Shown in pieces: positions 46,109 through 54,438 of a stretch of DNA of 64,000 nt. The position numbers and the translations under genes were made by a program. The notes beneath the pieces were generated by a model that ran no database searches, had not been told where the DNA came from, and worked only from the letters and a program-made list of their open reading frames with translations. The number at the start of each line of letters is the position of its first letter. Position 1 is the stretch's first letter. Source of the stretch: Oceanobacillus iheyensis HTE831 (lineage in GTDB: Bacteria > Bacillota > Bacilli > Bacillales > Amphibacillaceae); NCBI RefSeq assembly GCF_000011245.1, contig NC_004193.1, forward strand, positions 1,156,501 to 1,220,500. Direction: 5' to 3'.

Positions 46109-46175
46109 CTATTTTTTAGTGATTACATAAAATCGCTTGTAGACTTAAACTACACGTATATCTCGAGCAGTTATA

Positions 46176-46538
46176 TTAATTAGAACTGTTTAATTTTGAT
46201 TCCAGTTCCTTAATACTTGATTCGATTTGTTCTAAGGATTGGTGTATATTTTCTTGATGTGGTTCGACGGTATCTCTCCAATCCTCTACTGATTTTCTCA
46301 TTTCCTCTGTTAGTTCACGAACAAGGACTGCTCCTTCTTTAGAGGTACGCAACAATTGATTTTTAAGTTTTAAACTTTCTTCTTTTAAGCTATAAAGTAA
46401 GTTCCCAAGTTCCATACTTTGATCTTTTACACGATTTCTTAATTGTCGACCTGACTCTGGGGTGCTAAGTAATGTTACCCCAGCACTGACTGAAGCACCT
46501 ACGAGGAAGCCTAATACTACTGATTTTCCTTTTGACAT
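46176..46538 (-). CDS. yhaH: YtxH-domain protein YhaH
   Basis: 120 residues from ATG 46538, which has GGAAAGGAG upstream; the longer frame to 46601 is not supported. The N-terminal glycine-rich hydrophobic helix KGKSVVLGFLVGASVSAGVT with LLSTPESGRQLRNRV is the YtxH pattern. A long amphipathic helix with a coiled-coil C-terminus follows. General-stress membrane-associated protein in Bacillus; lies between prsA and trpP there too. Confidence 0.87.
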   Translation of the reverse strand: MSKGKSVVLGFLVGASVSAGVTLLSTPESGRQLRNRVKDQSMELGNLLYSLKEESLKLKNQLLRTSKEGAVLVRELTEEMRKSVEDWRDTVEPHQENIHQSLEQIESSIKELESKLNSSN

Positions 46539-46673
46539 GGAAACGCACTCCTTTCCTATCTCTAGTATACCATTTCCTCTTTTTACATATGTGTTAAACA
46601 TGGTTAAATAGAAAATTAATTATACTACTTATTCTCTATTATAAAGAAGGAAGAAAGATTCCGCCATCAATAA

Positions 46674-46705
46674 GAAAAAAGTCCTCTTCTAAAAAAGAAG
46701 AAGAC
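46674..46705 (-). terminator. terminator of trpP
   Basis: On the minus strand GTCTTCTTCT and AGAAGAGGAC (46681-46705) form the stem, followed by TTTTTTCTT. Confidence 0.8.
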
Positions 46706-46795
46706 AATTTGCTTGGCCTTCTAGTCCGTAAAAATGTGCTAACGGACGCTAATATCTTGATAACCTCACTTACTACCTGTTAAGCCGAAACTTGA

Positions 46796-47317
46796 TTATG
46801 TGAGTGATACATTTCCAGAGCGTTTTAAAATCGTTCGTATAATTGGATAAATAATGATCATTATTACAGTGTTAATTATCGTTGCTGGTAAAACAATGGA
46901 AGCAAATAATGCAAAAAATCCACCTTCCATTAGTCCAATAAGAAATAATGTAACACTTAAGAAAATAGTACCGCTAATTATTGTACCTACTGCAGTTAAT
47001 ATTGGAGCAACAATTGTTGTTCGAACATTATTTTTTAGTAATAAAAACAAACTTAAGAAGATAAGTGCTGTTATTGGCTTATCAATGATATTTGCAATTT
47101 GTCCACCTGGAGCTGCTGTAGTTAAAGCGGATATAAATCCAGTAACGAATGATAATATCAGTACATAGTTGACTTTAGGGAATAAAACAATACCTAAAAA
47201 CATCATCGCTAGTAACATATCTGGTTTAACTCCAAATAACATAGGTGGAGCCACAGTGTGCAATACTGCTCCAATACTTACTAATAATGCAAGCACCATT
47301 AATATTCTTGTATTCAT
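46796..47317 (-). CDS. trpP: tryptophan transporter TrpP (YhaG)
   Basis: 173 residues with about five membrane helices. Family text: GVKPDMLLAMMFLGIVLFPK and GFISALTTAAPGGQIANIID. In B. subtilis TrpP imports tryptophan and its translation is blocked by TRAP when tryptophan is high. Here the ribosome binding region is made of GAG/UAG repeats, supporting the same control. Located between yhaH and hit as in Bacillus. Confidence 0.92.
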   Translation of the reverse strand: MNTRILMVLALLVSIGAVLHTVAPPMLFGVKPDMLLAMMFLGIVLFPKVNYVLILSFVTGFISALTTAAPGGQIANIIDKPITALIFLSLFLLLKNNVRTTIVAPILTAVGTIISGTIFLSVTLFLIGLMEGGFFALFASIVLPATIINTVIMIIIYPIIRTILKRSGNVSLT

Positions 47318-47325
47318 TTGTCAAT

Positions 47326-47370
47326 CTCTCCTCATCTATTCTCTGCTTAAAATCCTCCAACTGTACGCTC
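47326..47370 (-). promoter_or_regulatory. TRAP-type (G/U/A)AG repeat site over the trpP ribosome binding site
   Basis: On the minus strand the leader reads AAG-ca-GAG-aa-TAG-at-GAG-ga-GAG: five NAG triplets spaced by two bases, the last two forming the Shine-Dalgarno region. Further upstream are GAG, CAG and GAG with wider gaps. B. subtilis trpP has nine such triplets in the same place. Confidence 0.75.
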
Positions 47371-47406
47371 ATCGTCAGTTGCGAAGAATAATGATAGTGT
47401 AACAAA

Positions 47407-47722
47407 GAAGGTGTAACATAACAAAGTTTTGATATAAAAACGGTAAAAGAATTCATGCAAAAGATAAATCCGAATGTTTAGCTTTGGAAAATCGCTTCAG
47501 AGATATACTGCGCTAATCTAACGATGTCTGTTGACCCTCCGGATGCTTCGCATTTCAGGGTATCAACGAAGCCTTCCTCCCACGGGGCAAGGAAGGCTTC
47601 GACAGCATTACATCACACGCAGAAAATTGATTTTTATTTTCAAAGCGTCTCCGTATATTTCTTACGCTTATTCGAGCTTTCATTCGTCTTTTAACCAGAA
47701 TTTTTTGTTATGTCACAACCTC
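47407..47722 (-). repeat. intergenic repeat family B, copy 2 (enlarged)
   Basis: End GTTATGTCACAACCTC at 47722 and inverted start GAAGGTGTAACATAACAAAG at 47407. It shares CCGGATGCTTCGCATTTC and the TCTCCGTATATTTCTTACGC block with copies 1 and 3, and contains an extra internal stretch of roughly 70-85 bp including the hairpin GAAGCCTTCCT / AAGGAAGGCTTC. It stops 6 bases from the hit stop codon. Confidence 0.85.
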
Positions 47723-47727
47723 TTAAC

Positions 47728-48156
47728 TTAGTTAATATTCTCGTTAATAGTACTAGCTACCTCTTGTAATTCATTTGAGTTATAGTCATCGGTGTGTACA
47801 GTCCAGTTAGGAGAATAGCCATCTCCCTCTCCATATCGAGGTATGAGATGTAAATGCAAATGGAACACAGATTGTTCTGCGGCTGATTCGTTATTGTTTA
47901 ATACATTCATACCTAAGGGGTTATAAGACTTCTTTATGGCATTAGCAATAATTGGTACACGTGCGAACAATTCTTTTGCAACCTCCGGAGAAGTTTCATA
48001 AATATTTTTCGTATGTTCTTTTGGAATGATCAATGTATGGCCCTTGGTTACTTGGCTAATATCTAAAAAGGCATATACATGTTCATCTTCATAGACCTTT
48101 GCAGAAGGGATATCTCCTTGGATAATTTTACAAAAAATGCAATCTTCATGTGACAT
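47728..48156 (-). CDS. hit: HIT-family nucleotide hydrolase
   Basis: 142-residue histidine-triad protein: CIFCKIIQGDIPSAKVYED at the start with the zinc-type Cys-x2-Cys, and the catalytic HLHLHLIPR (about residues 98-106). It hydrolyses nucleoside phosphoramidates or adenylated lysine in homologues. AAAGGAGGTT is upstream. Divergent from ecsAB, as in Bacillus. Confidence 0.93.
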   Translation of the reverse strand: MSHEDCIFCKIIQGDIPSAKVYEDEHVYAFLDISQVTKGHTLIIPKEHTKNIYETSPEVAKELFARVPIIANAIKKSYNPLGMNVLNNNESAAEQSVFHLHLHLIPRYGEGDGYSPNWTVHTDDYNSNELQEVASTINENIN

Positions 48157-48676
48157 ATGAAAAATAACCTCCTTTTTCTATATTGTATAGAGGCTTGTAT
48201 GTAAAAGTAAAGTAATAAAAGTAGACTATTTGCCACATAATTCAATGTGACAAATAGTCTTAGTGAAGAAATAAGAAACACATTTTCAATTCATTTCTGT
48301 ATACTAACGTTGGTCGTAAATTATATACATAACTTACATTTCCTTACCGATTACATTCAGATGAAGTGATTCGTATAAGGATTATCATTTGTCCAACAGA
48401 AACACCATCCTATCGAAATTTAGAGCAATTATCGATTACTAACAATTGTCATGTGTTATTATTACATAACTAAATTAGGTTTTCGATCGTTGACACCTCA
48501 TTTGCGTTTATAGGTTATTGGAAGTGAGTTTCTTATTTTCTTCCTTTGTATTTTGAGCTTTTTCTACGATATTATACATAAATATATAAATTAATTTGGG
48601 TAATTGTAGAACGATTGGCTTTGGCATTGACATACAATAATGATAAAATCGTGTTAAGTATAGAGGAGGGAAAAGG
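48157..48676. other. divergent hit/ecsA intergenic region
   Basis: About 520 bp without a gene. A strong hairpin at 48223-48260 (AGACTATTTGCCACAT / ATGTGACAAATAGTCT, one mismatch) lies 67 bases upstream of hit. A short frame at about 48330-48470 reads HSDEVIRIRIIICPTETPSY and may be a gene remnant. The ecsA promoter lies at the right end. Confidence 0.5.
48621..48649 (+). promoter_or_regulatory. candidate ecsAB promoter
   Basis: TTGGCA (48621-48626), 17 bases, TAAAAT (48644-48649), 28 bases before the ecsA start. Confidence 0.6.
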
Positions 48677-49420
48677 GTGAGCACCTTATTACATATTAAA
48701 GATTTATATGGAGGATATACGCACAAAAATGTTTTACAAGGCGTTTCATTTAACGTTAATAGTGGTGAAATTGTTGGATTAATTGGTTTGAATGGAGCCG
48801 GTAAAAGTACAACGATTAAACATATTATTGGATTAATGCAGCCAAAAAAAGGTGACGTCTTTATACAAGACAAAACCTTTCATGAAAATCCGGACGGATA
48901 TCGGAATCAATTAGCTTATATTCCCGAAATGCCTATTTTATATGATGAAATGACTTTATATGAACATTTGCGTTTAACTGCAATGGCTTATAATATTGAT
49001 GAACAAGTGTTTGAGAGAAGGTTGGAACCTTTATTAAAAGAGTTTCGTATGGAAAAGAAACTTCATTGGTTTCCAGTGCATTTCTCAAAAGGTATGCGTC
49101 AAAAAGTGATGATTATGTGCGCATTTTTAATTGAACCACCACTTTATATAGTGGACGAGCCTTTTGTTGGTCTTGATCCGCTAGGTATACAGTCATACTT
49201 GAAAATGATGGAGCAGATGAAGGAACAAGGAGCTGGGGTGTTAATGTCCACGCACATATTAGCAACTGCAGAAAAATATTGTGATCGGTTTGTAATTTTA
49301 CATGATGGTAAGTTGCGCGCTCTGGGAACATTGGATGAATTACGTTCGAGCTTTAATATGCCAGAGGCTTCCCTAGATGATTTATATGTACAACTAACAA
49401 AGGAAGATAACCATGTTTGA
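48677..49420 (+). CDS. ecsA: ABC transporter ATPase EcsA
   Basis: 247 residues. Walker A is GLNGAGKST, the signature is FSKGMRQKVMIM, Walker B is LYIVDEPFVGLDP, and the switch His is in STHILATAEK. Ecs affects secretion, competence and intramembrane protease activity in Bacillus. The start is GTG 48677 with AGGAGGG upstream. ecsB overlaps by 8 bases. Order hit / ecsA-ecsB is conserved with Bacillus. Confidence 0.92.
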   Translation: MSTLLHIKDLYGGYTHKNVLQGVSFNVNSGEIVGLIGLNGAGKSTTIKHIIGLMQPKKGDVFIQDKTFHENPDGYRNQLAYIPEMPILYDEMTLYEHLRLTAMAYNIDEQVFERRLEPLLKEFRMEKKLHWFPVHFSKGMRQKVMIMCAFLIEPPLYIVDEPFVGLDPLGIQSYLKMMEQMKEQGAGVLMSTHILATAEKYCDRFVILHDGKLRALGTLDELRSSFNMPEASLDDLYVQLTKEDNHV

Positions 49421-50642
49421 CTCACATCTGTTTTATAAAAAACGATTATCTTCCCATATAAAAAATCTAAGTCGTTATTTGCGCTATATATTTAATGGGC
49501 ATATTGCTTTTGCGATGTTTTTCTTTATATCTGCAACTGCTTATTATTATCAACAATGGTTAGCGAACTTACCAGCAAATTTTCCAACAGCAATTATAAT
49601 TGGAATTGTTTTTGGGTTAATTGTTAGTTATAGTCCGATTCGAACATTGCTTCAAGAGCCTGATTTAGTTTTCTTAATACCAGCAGAAAAGCAAATGAAG
49701 AATTACTTTCGCAATAGTCTAATTTATAGCTTCGTTATTCAATTGTATTTAGTTCTGTTGTTTGCTGCTGCCCTTGCACCACTTTATTTTGCGACATTTC
49801 CCGAGAGAGAAGGGAGTATGTATTTTACTACACTTGCAATGCTTCTTCTGTGGAAAGTTGCCAATTTATTAGCAAATTGGTGGATGCTAAGAGTTCGAGA
49901 ACCAAGTATACGTCGTATAGATTTATTAACGAGAACAATTTTAAATGTAGTGATTTTCTATTTTATGATAGTTGGCAATATGCTAATGACTGTTATTACA
50001 GTTAGTTTGTTCATCGTTGTATTGATTTATGATTTTTGGTACTCCAGTAAACAGGCAGGGATACTATGGGATGTTCTCATTGAGAAAGATAATAATCGTA
50101 TGCAATCCTTTTATCGAATAGCAAATATGTTTGCTGAGGTTCCTCATTTGAAAAATAGGGTTAAACGAAGAAGTTGGTTAGTAACTCTAATCGTGAAGGG
50201 AATACCTTTCTCTAAAGAAGCTACTTATGCTTATTTATATCGTATTTCATATGTTCGAAGTGGCGATTATGTAGGTATGTATATACGTCTCGTTATCATA
50301 GGTGGTATCTTTATTTGGATCATGCCTAATAGTTGGATGAAAATATTATTTGGTTTATTATTTTTATATTTGAGTACTTTCCAAATGATGTCACTATATC
50401 AACATCACCGTACAAATATATGGTTAGATATATATCCTGTTCCAGAGCCTTTGAAAAGAGATGCAGTACTCTCTATTATTAGACAGCTGGGAGTAATACA
50501 ATCCGTTTTATTTTCTCTTTTATTTTTATTTCTAGGCGATTGGCTTGGATTTGTAATCATGTTGATAGTTGGTGTGACTTTTACCATTATCTTTACGCAA
50601 GGGTATATACGGAGTAAATTTCAACAAACTTCTAATATATAA
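49413..50642 (+). CDS. ecsB: ABC transporter permease EcsB
   Basis: 409 residues with about 8-10 membrane helices. EcsB-like start FYKKRLSSHIKNLSRYLRYI, then FNGHIAFAMFFFISATAYY and PIRTLLQEPDLVFLIPAEK. Works with EcsA. AAAGGAAGATAACC precedes the ATG inside ecsA. The usual third gene ecsC is not found here; a terminator follows at once. Confidence 0.92.
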   Translation: MFDSHLFYKKRLSSHIKNLSRYLRYIFNGHIAFAMFFFISATAYYYQQWLANLPANFPTAIIIGIVFGLIVSYSPIRTLLQEPDLVFLIPAEKQMKNYFRNSLIYSFVIQLYLVLLFAAALAPLYFATFPEREGSMYFTTLAMLLLWKVANLLANWWMLRVREPSIRRIDLLTRTILNVVIFYFMIVGNMLMTVITVSLFIVVLIYDFWYSSKQAGILWDVLIEKDNNRMQSFYRIANMFAEVPHLKNRVKRRSWLVTLIVKGIPFSKEATYAYLYRISYVRSGDYVGMYIRLVIIGGIFIWIMPNSWMKILFGLLFLYLSTFQMMSLYQHHRTNIWLDIYPVPEPLKRDAVLSIIRQLGVIQSVLFSLLFLFLGDWLGFVIMLIVGVTFTIIFTQGYIRSKFQQTSNI

Positions 50643-50650
50643 TTTAAACA

Positions 50651-50699
50651 AAACCAAAGGACGCTAATGATTAAATGTTTAGCATCCTTTGGTTTTTTG
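50651..50699 (+). terminator. terminator of ecsAB
   Basis: AAACCAAAGGACGCTAA (50651-50667) pairs with TTAGCATCCTTTGGTTT (50679-50695), followed by TTTTG. Confidence 0.9.
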
Positions 50700-50778
50700 T
50701 TTAGAGAAGAGAAACATCCTGAGTTATTACAAAAAAAACAGAAGAGATTACTTATAAAGCTAAGAATGTTCTCTACTT

Positions 50779-51981
50779 TTAATGTGTATTTGTTTCTTGT
50801 TGATTATCTCTAGTTTCTTCTTGATATTGCATATATACACTGATTAACGTCTTTGCAGCAGTAGGCAACGCTTTTTCATCGATATCGAATTTGGGGTGAT
50901 GATGAGGATAAGGATTTCCCTCTAAATTCGCTCCAGTGAAAAAGTAAGCTCCAGGTTTATGATGAAGGTAATAAGCAAAGTCTTCGCCGCCCATAACTGG
51001 AGGTGCTTCTTCTGCGGTGTGTATTTCTTTTATATTTTTACTAGCTTTAAGTATAGTTTCTGCCTGTTCCTTATGATTTATCAATGGCGGATAACCTTTT
51101 ACATAATTAAATTCGTAGCTTGCCTCATTTGTATCACATTCTCCTTTTAGAATGCGTTCCATCTCTTGGATTATTTTTTCTTGAACCCCACTATCAAAGT
51201 GACGAACAGTTCCTACAAGTTTAGCCTGATCAGCAATAATATTGAAGGCACTTCCAGCTTCAAAAATACCAGTAGTGACTACTGCCGTGCTAAGAGGGTC
51301 TAATCTTCTACTTACGATTTGTTGGAATTTTGTAATGATATCTGCTCCCAATACTATCGCGTCTTTTGTTTCATGTGGATATGCACCGTGTCCACCTTTA
51401 CCTTGGATCGTGATTTCGTAACGGTCTGCACCTGCCATCATAGCACTTGTAGACGTATGTAATACTCCTAAAGGAATTGTCGCCCATAAATGAGTGCCAA
51501 ACACAGCATCAACATGATCAATTGCCCCTGATTCAATGATCGGCTTTGCGCCTCCAGGAGCATATTCTTCTGCATGTTGGTGTAAGAAGACAATTGTGCC
51601 TTCGATTTCTTCTTGATGTTGCTGCATAACTTTGGCAAGTACTAGAAGTGTTGCTGTATGACCATCGTGTCCGCATGCATGCATAACACCAGGGACTTTG
51701 GACTTGTAGGGAACATTTTTTTCATCTTGGATTGGCAATCCATCAAAATCCGCTCGTAATGCGATTGTTTTACCTGGTTTTTTTCCTTTTAATGTAGCTA
51801 GCACACCATTGCCACCAATATTGGTTTCGTACGGAATACCTAATTCTTCATAATAATTTGCAATATAAGCTGCTGTTTTTGTTTCCTCAAAAGATAGTTC
51901 AGGATACTGATGTAAATACCTTCTTATTTCTACCATTTCATCAAAATGGTTATCAATTGTATCAAAAATCCTTGTTAACAA
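50779..51981 (-). CDS. yhaA: M20D amidohydrolase YhaA
   Basis: 400-residue metallohydrolase of the aminoacylase/carboxypeptidase M20D type. Metal ligands: HACGHDGHTA (Cys and His, about 103-112), HQHAEEYAPGG (Glu-Glu, about 138-148), GTHLWA, and the C-terminal VMGGEDFAYYL with HHPKFDIDE. YhaA lies next to ecs in B. subtilis as well. It should deacylate N-acyl amino acids or related amides. AAGGGGCTGAC lies upstream of the start. Confidence 0.87.
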   Translation of the reverse strand: MLTRIFDTIDNHFDEMVEIRRYLHQYPELSFEETKTAAYIANYYEELGIPYETNIGGNGVLATLKGKKPGKTIALRADFDGLPIQDEKNVPYKSKVPGVMHACGHDGHTATLLVLAKVMQQHQEEIEGTIVFLHQHAEEYAPGGAKPIIESGAIDHVDAVFGTHLWATIPLGVLHTSTSAMMAGADRYEITIQGKGGHGAYPHETKDAIVLGADIITKFQQIVSRRLDPLSTAVVTTGIFEAGSAFNIIADQAKLVGTVRHFDSGVQEKIIQEMERILKGECDTNEASYEFNYVKGYPPLINHKEQAETILKASKNIKEIHTAEEAPPVMGGEDFAYYLHHKPGAYFFTGANLEGNPYPHHHPKFDIDEKALPTAAKTLISVYMQYQEETRDNQQETNTH

Positions 51982-52129
51982 TGATGTCAGCCCCTTTTTA
52001 TGTTAGTTAACTATGTATTATAACATTATTCATATAATTTGTTTAAATATAATTATTGGAATTTTTAATTGCGTGGATGATGACGAAGGCAAATAAAATT
52101 GGTTGTACAGTTAACTTAATCAAAAGAAT

Positions 52130-52358
52130 GAGGCTGGGATAACAAAAAATTCTAGTCAAAAGACGAATGAAAGCTCGAATAAGCGTAAGAAATATACGAA
52201 GGCTCCCGTGGGAGGAAGGCATCGTTGAGACCCCGGAAATGCGGAGCATCCGGAGGCTCAACAGACGCCATTGGATAAGCGCAGTATATTTCTGAAGCGG
52301 GTTTCCAAAGCTAAACTTTCGGATTTATCTTTTGCATGAATACTTTTGTCCCAACCTC
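52130..52358 (+). repeat. intergenic repeat family B, copy 3
   Basis: GAGGCTGGGATAACAAAA at 52130 and ACTTTTGTCCCAACCTC ending at 52358 are inverted ends. The interior matches copy 1 in opposite orientation over nearly its full length. It lies 50 bases past the stop codon of the ferritin-like gene. The stretch 51982-52129 shows nothing else. Confidence 0.9.
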
Positions 52359-52408
52359 ATTAGGATGACAAACATCCATCATTCTATATTGAAGGGAGGT
52401 TACAGCGT

Positions 52409-52843
52409 TTAGGAAATTCTAGGGTCTTCTAAAAGTCGTTCAATTTCTTCCTTATGATGTGTTTCATCAGAAATAAGGTCATCTAATTTAACGACAAGCT
52501 CAGTAAATTTTAATTTCTCTGCTTGTTGTTTACGTTTTTCGTAACGTTTAATAGTATCTGTCTCTGATTGGAGCGCTGCTTTTAATAAATCTGCAACTTC
52601 AGTGGGTTGTGGTATGGACGCAGCAGTTGTGGTAGGTGTTCCACCTAACGTTTTTATTTTTTCAGAGAGATATAAGGCATGACCGAGTTCATCGTTAATT
52701 TCGGATTCAAAAAAGGGTTTTAAGGCTGATCGATATAATCCTGTGACTACAGAAGCGCTATACGTATACTGAATTGCGGCAGCGTATTCATTTGCTAAAT
52801 CTTCATTTAATCCATCAATAAGCTCTTGAACTTCTTTATCCAT
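52409..52843 (-). CDS. ferritin-like diiron protein (bacterioferritin/Dps-like)
   Basis: 144 residues forming a four-helix bundle. Possible iron ligands: Glu in DLANEYAAAIQYTYSA, Glu-x2-His in NDELGHALYLS, Glu in QSETDTIKRYEKR and Glu-x2-His in SDETHHKEEIE. That is the ExxH pattern of the ferritin-like superfamily. ATG 52843 follows GGAG by 8 bases. Iron storage or peroxide protection is likely; which subfamily is uncertain. Confidence 0.8.
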   Translation of the reverse strand: MDKEVQELIDGLNEDLANEYAAAIQYTYSASVVTGLYRSALKPFFESEINDELGHALYLSEKIKTLGGTPTTTAASIPQPTEVADLLKAALQSETDTIKRYEKRKQQAEKLKFTELVVKLDDLISDETHHKEEIERLLEDPRIS

Positions 52844-52955
52844 TATCAAGTCTCCAATCTATTTAAGAGTTATGTGTTATGTATAAGTGAAGTTCCCTTT
52901 TAGATTTTTTTAAAACCTTTTCTTAAGGTATGATGTAAATAGAAGGAGTGAAAGA

Positions 52956-53609
52956 ATGCGTAACAAAAAGATAGGTATAATTTTTTTAACTTTAATACTT
53001 GTGATTATTGGAATTTGGTCGATACAAGTAAAAATAGGTATTGTTCCTTTAATAGATCGCCCAACGAGGGATTTGGTAGAAAAATTAAGCAATACGGCTA
53101 TTTTTGATGTATTTAGAAAAATAACTGAACTAGGTTCTAGTACATTTCTTATTCCGTTTGTCGTTGTCATGGTGATTGTTTTATTACTTTTATATAAACA
53201 TTGGTTTCCAGCTCTCCTGTTTGTAAGTAGTATTGTTTTAACGCATGCTTTAAATGTTGCGATTAAAATGGTTACGACAAGAGAAAGACCAAGCATCTCG
53301 GTGGACGCTCATGCAGAAGGGTATAGTTTTCCGTCTGGTCATTCGATGATTCCGATGGTTTGTTATGGGTTAGTCGCTTACTTTATCGGGAGAAAATTAC
53401 CATCCAGTACTGCAAAATTTGCATTTCAAAGTACGTGTGGAATACTCGTACTGCTGATAGGTCTAAGTAGATATGTAATTAATGTTCATTATTTAACTGA
53501 TGTTGTAGCTGGCTTTACTTTAGGCTTCTTGTTATTAATGGGAAGTATTTATATCGATAAGAAATTTGAGTATTCTCCTACTAGAGACGGAGAAAAAAGC
53601 AATCCTTAG
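52956..53609 (+). CDS. PAP2-family membrane phosphatase
   Basis: 217 residues with about five to six helices and all three PAP2 motifs: KMVTTRERP (about 107-115), FPSGHS (about 127-132, catalytic His) and SRYVINVHYLTDVVAG (about 169-184, second His and Asp). Likely removes phosphate from lipid phosphates such as phosphatidylglycerol phosphate or undecaprenyl pyrophosphate. AGAAGGAGTG precedes the ATG. It lies 84 bp before liaF. Confidence 0.87.
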   Translation: MRNKKIGIIFLTLILVIIGIWSIQVKIGIVPLIDRPTRDLVEKLSNTAIFDVFRKITELGSSTFLIPFVVVMVIVLLLLYKHWFPALLFVSSIVLTHALNVAIKMVTTRERPSISVDAHAEGYSFPSGHSMIPMVCYGLVAYFIGRKLPSSTAKFAFQSTCGILVLLIGLSRYVINVHYLTDVVAGFTLGFLLLMGSIYIDKKFEYSPTRDGEKSNP

Positions 53610-53692
53610 AAGGTTTATATATCATGCATTACAAATTATACTTAAAATCACGAACATCGTTTTCTACTAGGATTAGGAGAGGAGAACAAGTA

Positions 53693-54427
53693 ATGCGTTT
53701 TTTAAAGTTTCTATTCGCAATGGTTTTAATCGCGTTTGGAATATTGCTTGTATTGAACAACGTAGGACTATATGATATTAAAATTAGTAATGCATGGGGA
53801 TATATGTATCCTTTATTCTTTATTGTCTATGGTCTTGTTAGCTTGTGGAAATATTTAAGGAAAAAAGGTGGAGGCTGGATGTTTTCATCATTCCTTATTA
53901 TTTTCGGAACATTGCTTTTACTTGATAGATTTCAATATATTTCGTTTGGTTTTTGGGATGTTTTCCAATTATGGCCATTGTTTATCGTCTATCTCGGAGT
54001 ATCCATTATAAATACGAGGCAGGGAGGGTGGAATCAGTATTTAGGGGGAGCAACATATACGAAAGGTAGTTCTCACTTTTCTATAGGAGATTATCAACAA
54101 AAACAGGAGTGGAATTTGGAGCCTTTAAATCTAAGGAATTTAGCTGGCGATTTTTATTTGGATTTGACGAAAGCATATATTCCCGATAAAACAACGCCAA
54201 TTGCTATTCGTTCTTTAGCAGGGGATGTGACGGTATTACTACCAGAGCACATTGATTTCCGAGTCGATGCCGCTATCAATGCAGGAGAAATTATCGTATT
54301 AAATGATATAGCTGATGGAATCAATAGAAATATAAGTTATGAATCAGAAAATTATCCAAATGCGAGTAAAAAAGTAGACTTGTTTATTCGTTTAAAAGCA
54401 GGATCTATACGTGTGGAAAGAATATAA
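53693..54427 (+). CDS. liaF: LiaF-type inhibitor of LiaRS
   Basis: 244 residues. Four hydrophobic segments lie in the first 105 residues, then a soluble beta-rich C-terminal domain (NLRNLAGDFYLDLTKAYIPD; IRSLAGDVTVLLPEHIDFRV). In Bacillus LiaF keeps LiaS inactive until cell-wall stress. ATG 53693 follows AGGAGAGGAG; the extension to 53624 has no support. Next gene begins 11 bp after the stop. Confidence 0.9.
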   Translation: MRFLKFLFAMVLIAFGILLVLNNVGLYDIKISNAWGYMYPLFFIVYGLVSLWKYLRKKGGGWMFSSFLIIFGTLLLLDRFQYISFGFWDVFQLWPLFIVYLGVSIINTRQGGWNQYLGGATYTKGSSHFSIGDYQQKQEWNLEPLNLRNLAGDFYLDLTKAYIPDKTTPIAIRSLAGDVTVLLPEHIDFRVDAAINAGEIIVLNDIADGINRNISYESENYPNASKKVDLFIRLKAGSIRVERI

Positions 54428-54438
54428 GGGGGATCCAG

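Noticed and set aside
47531..47731. 66-codon frame in repeat B2
   Set aside because: Lies in the repeat, is broken in copies B1 and B3, and has no ribosome binding site.
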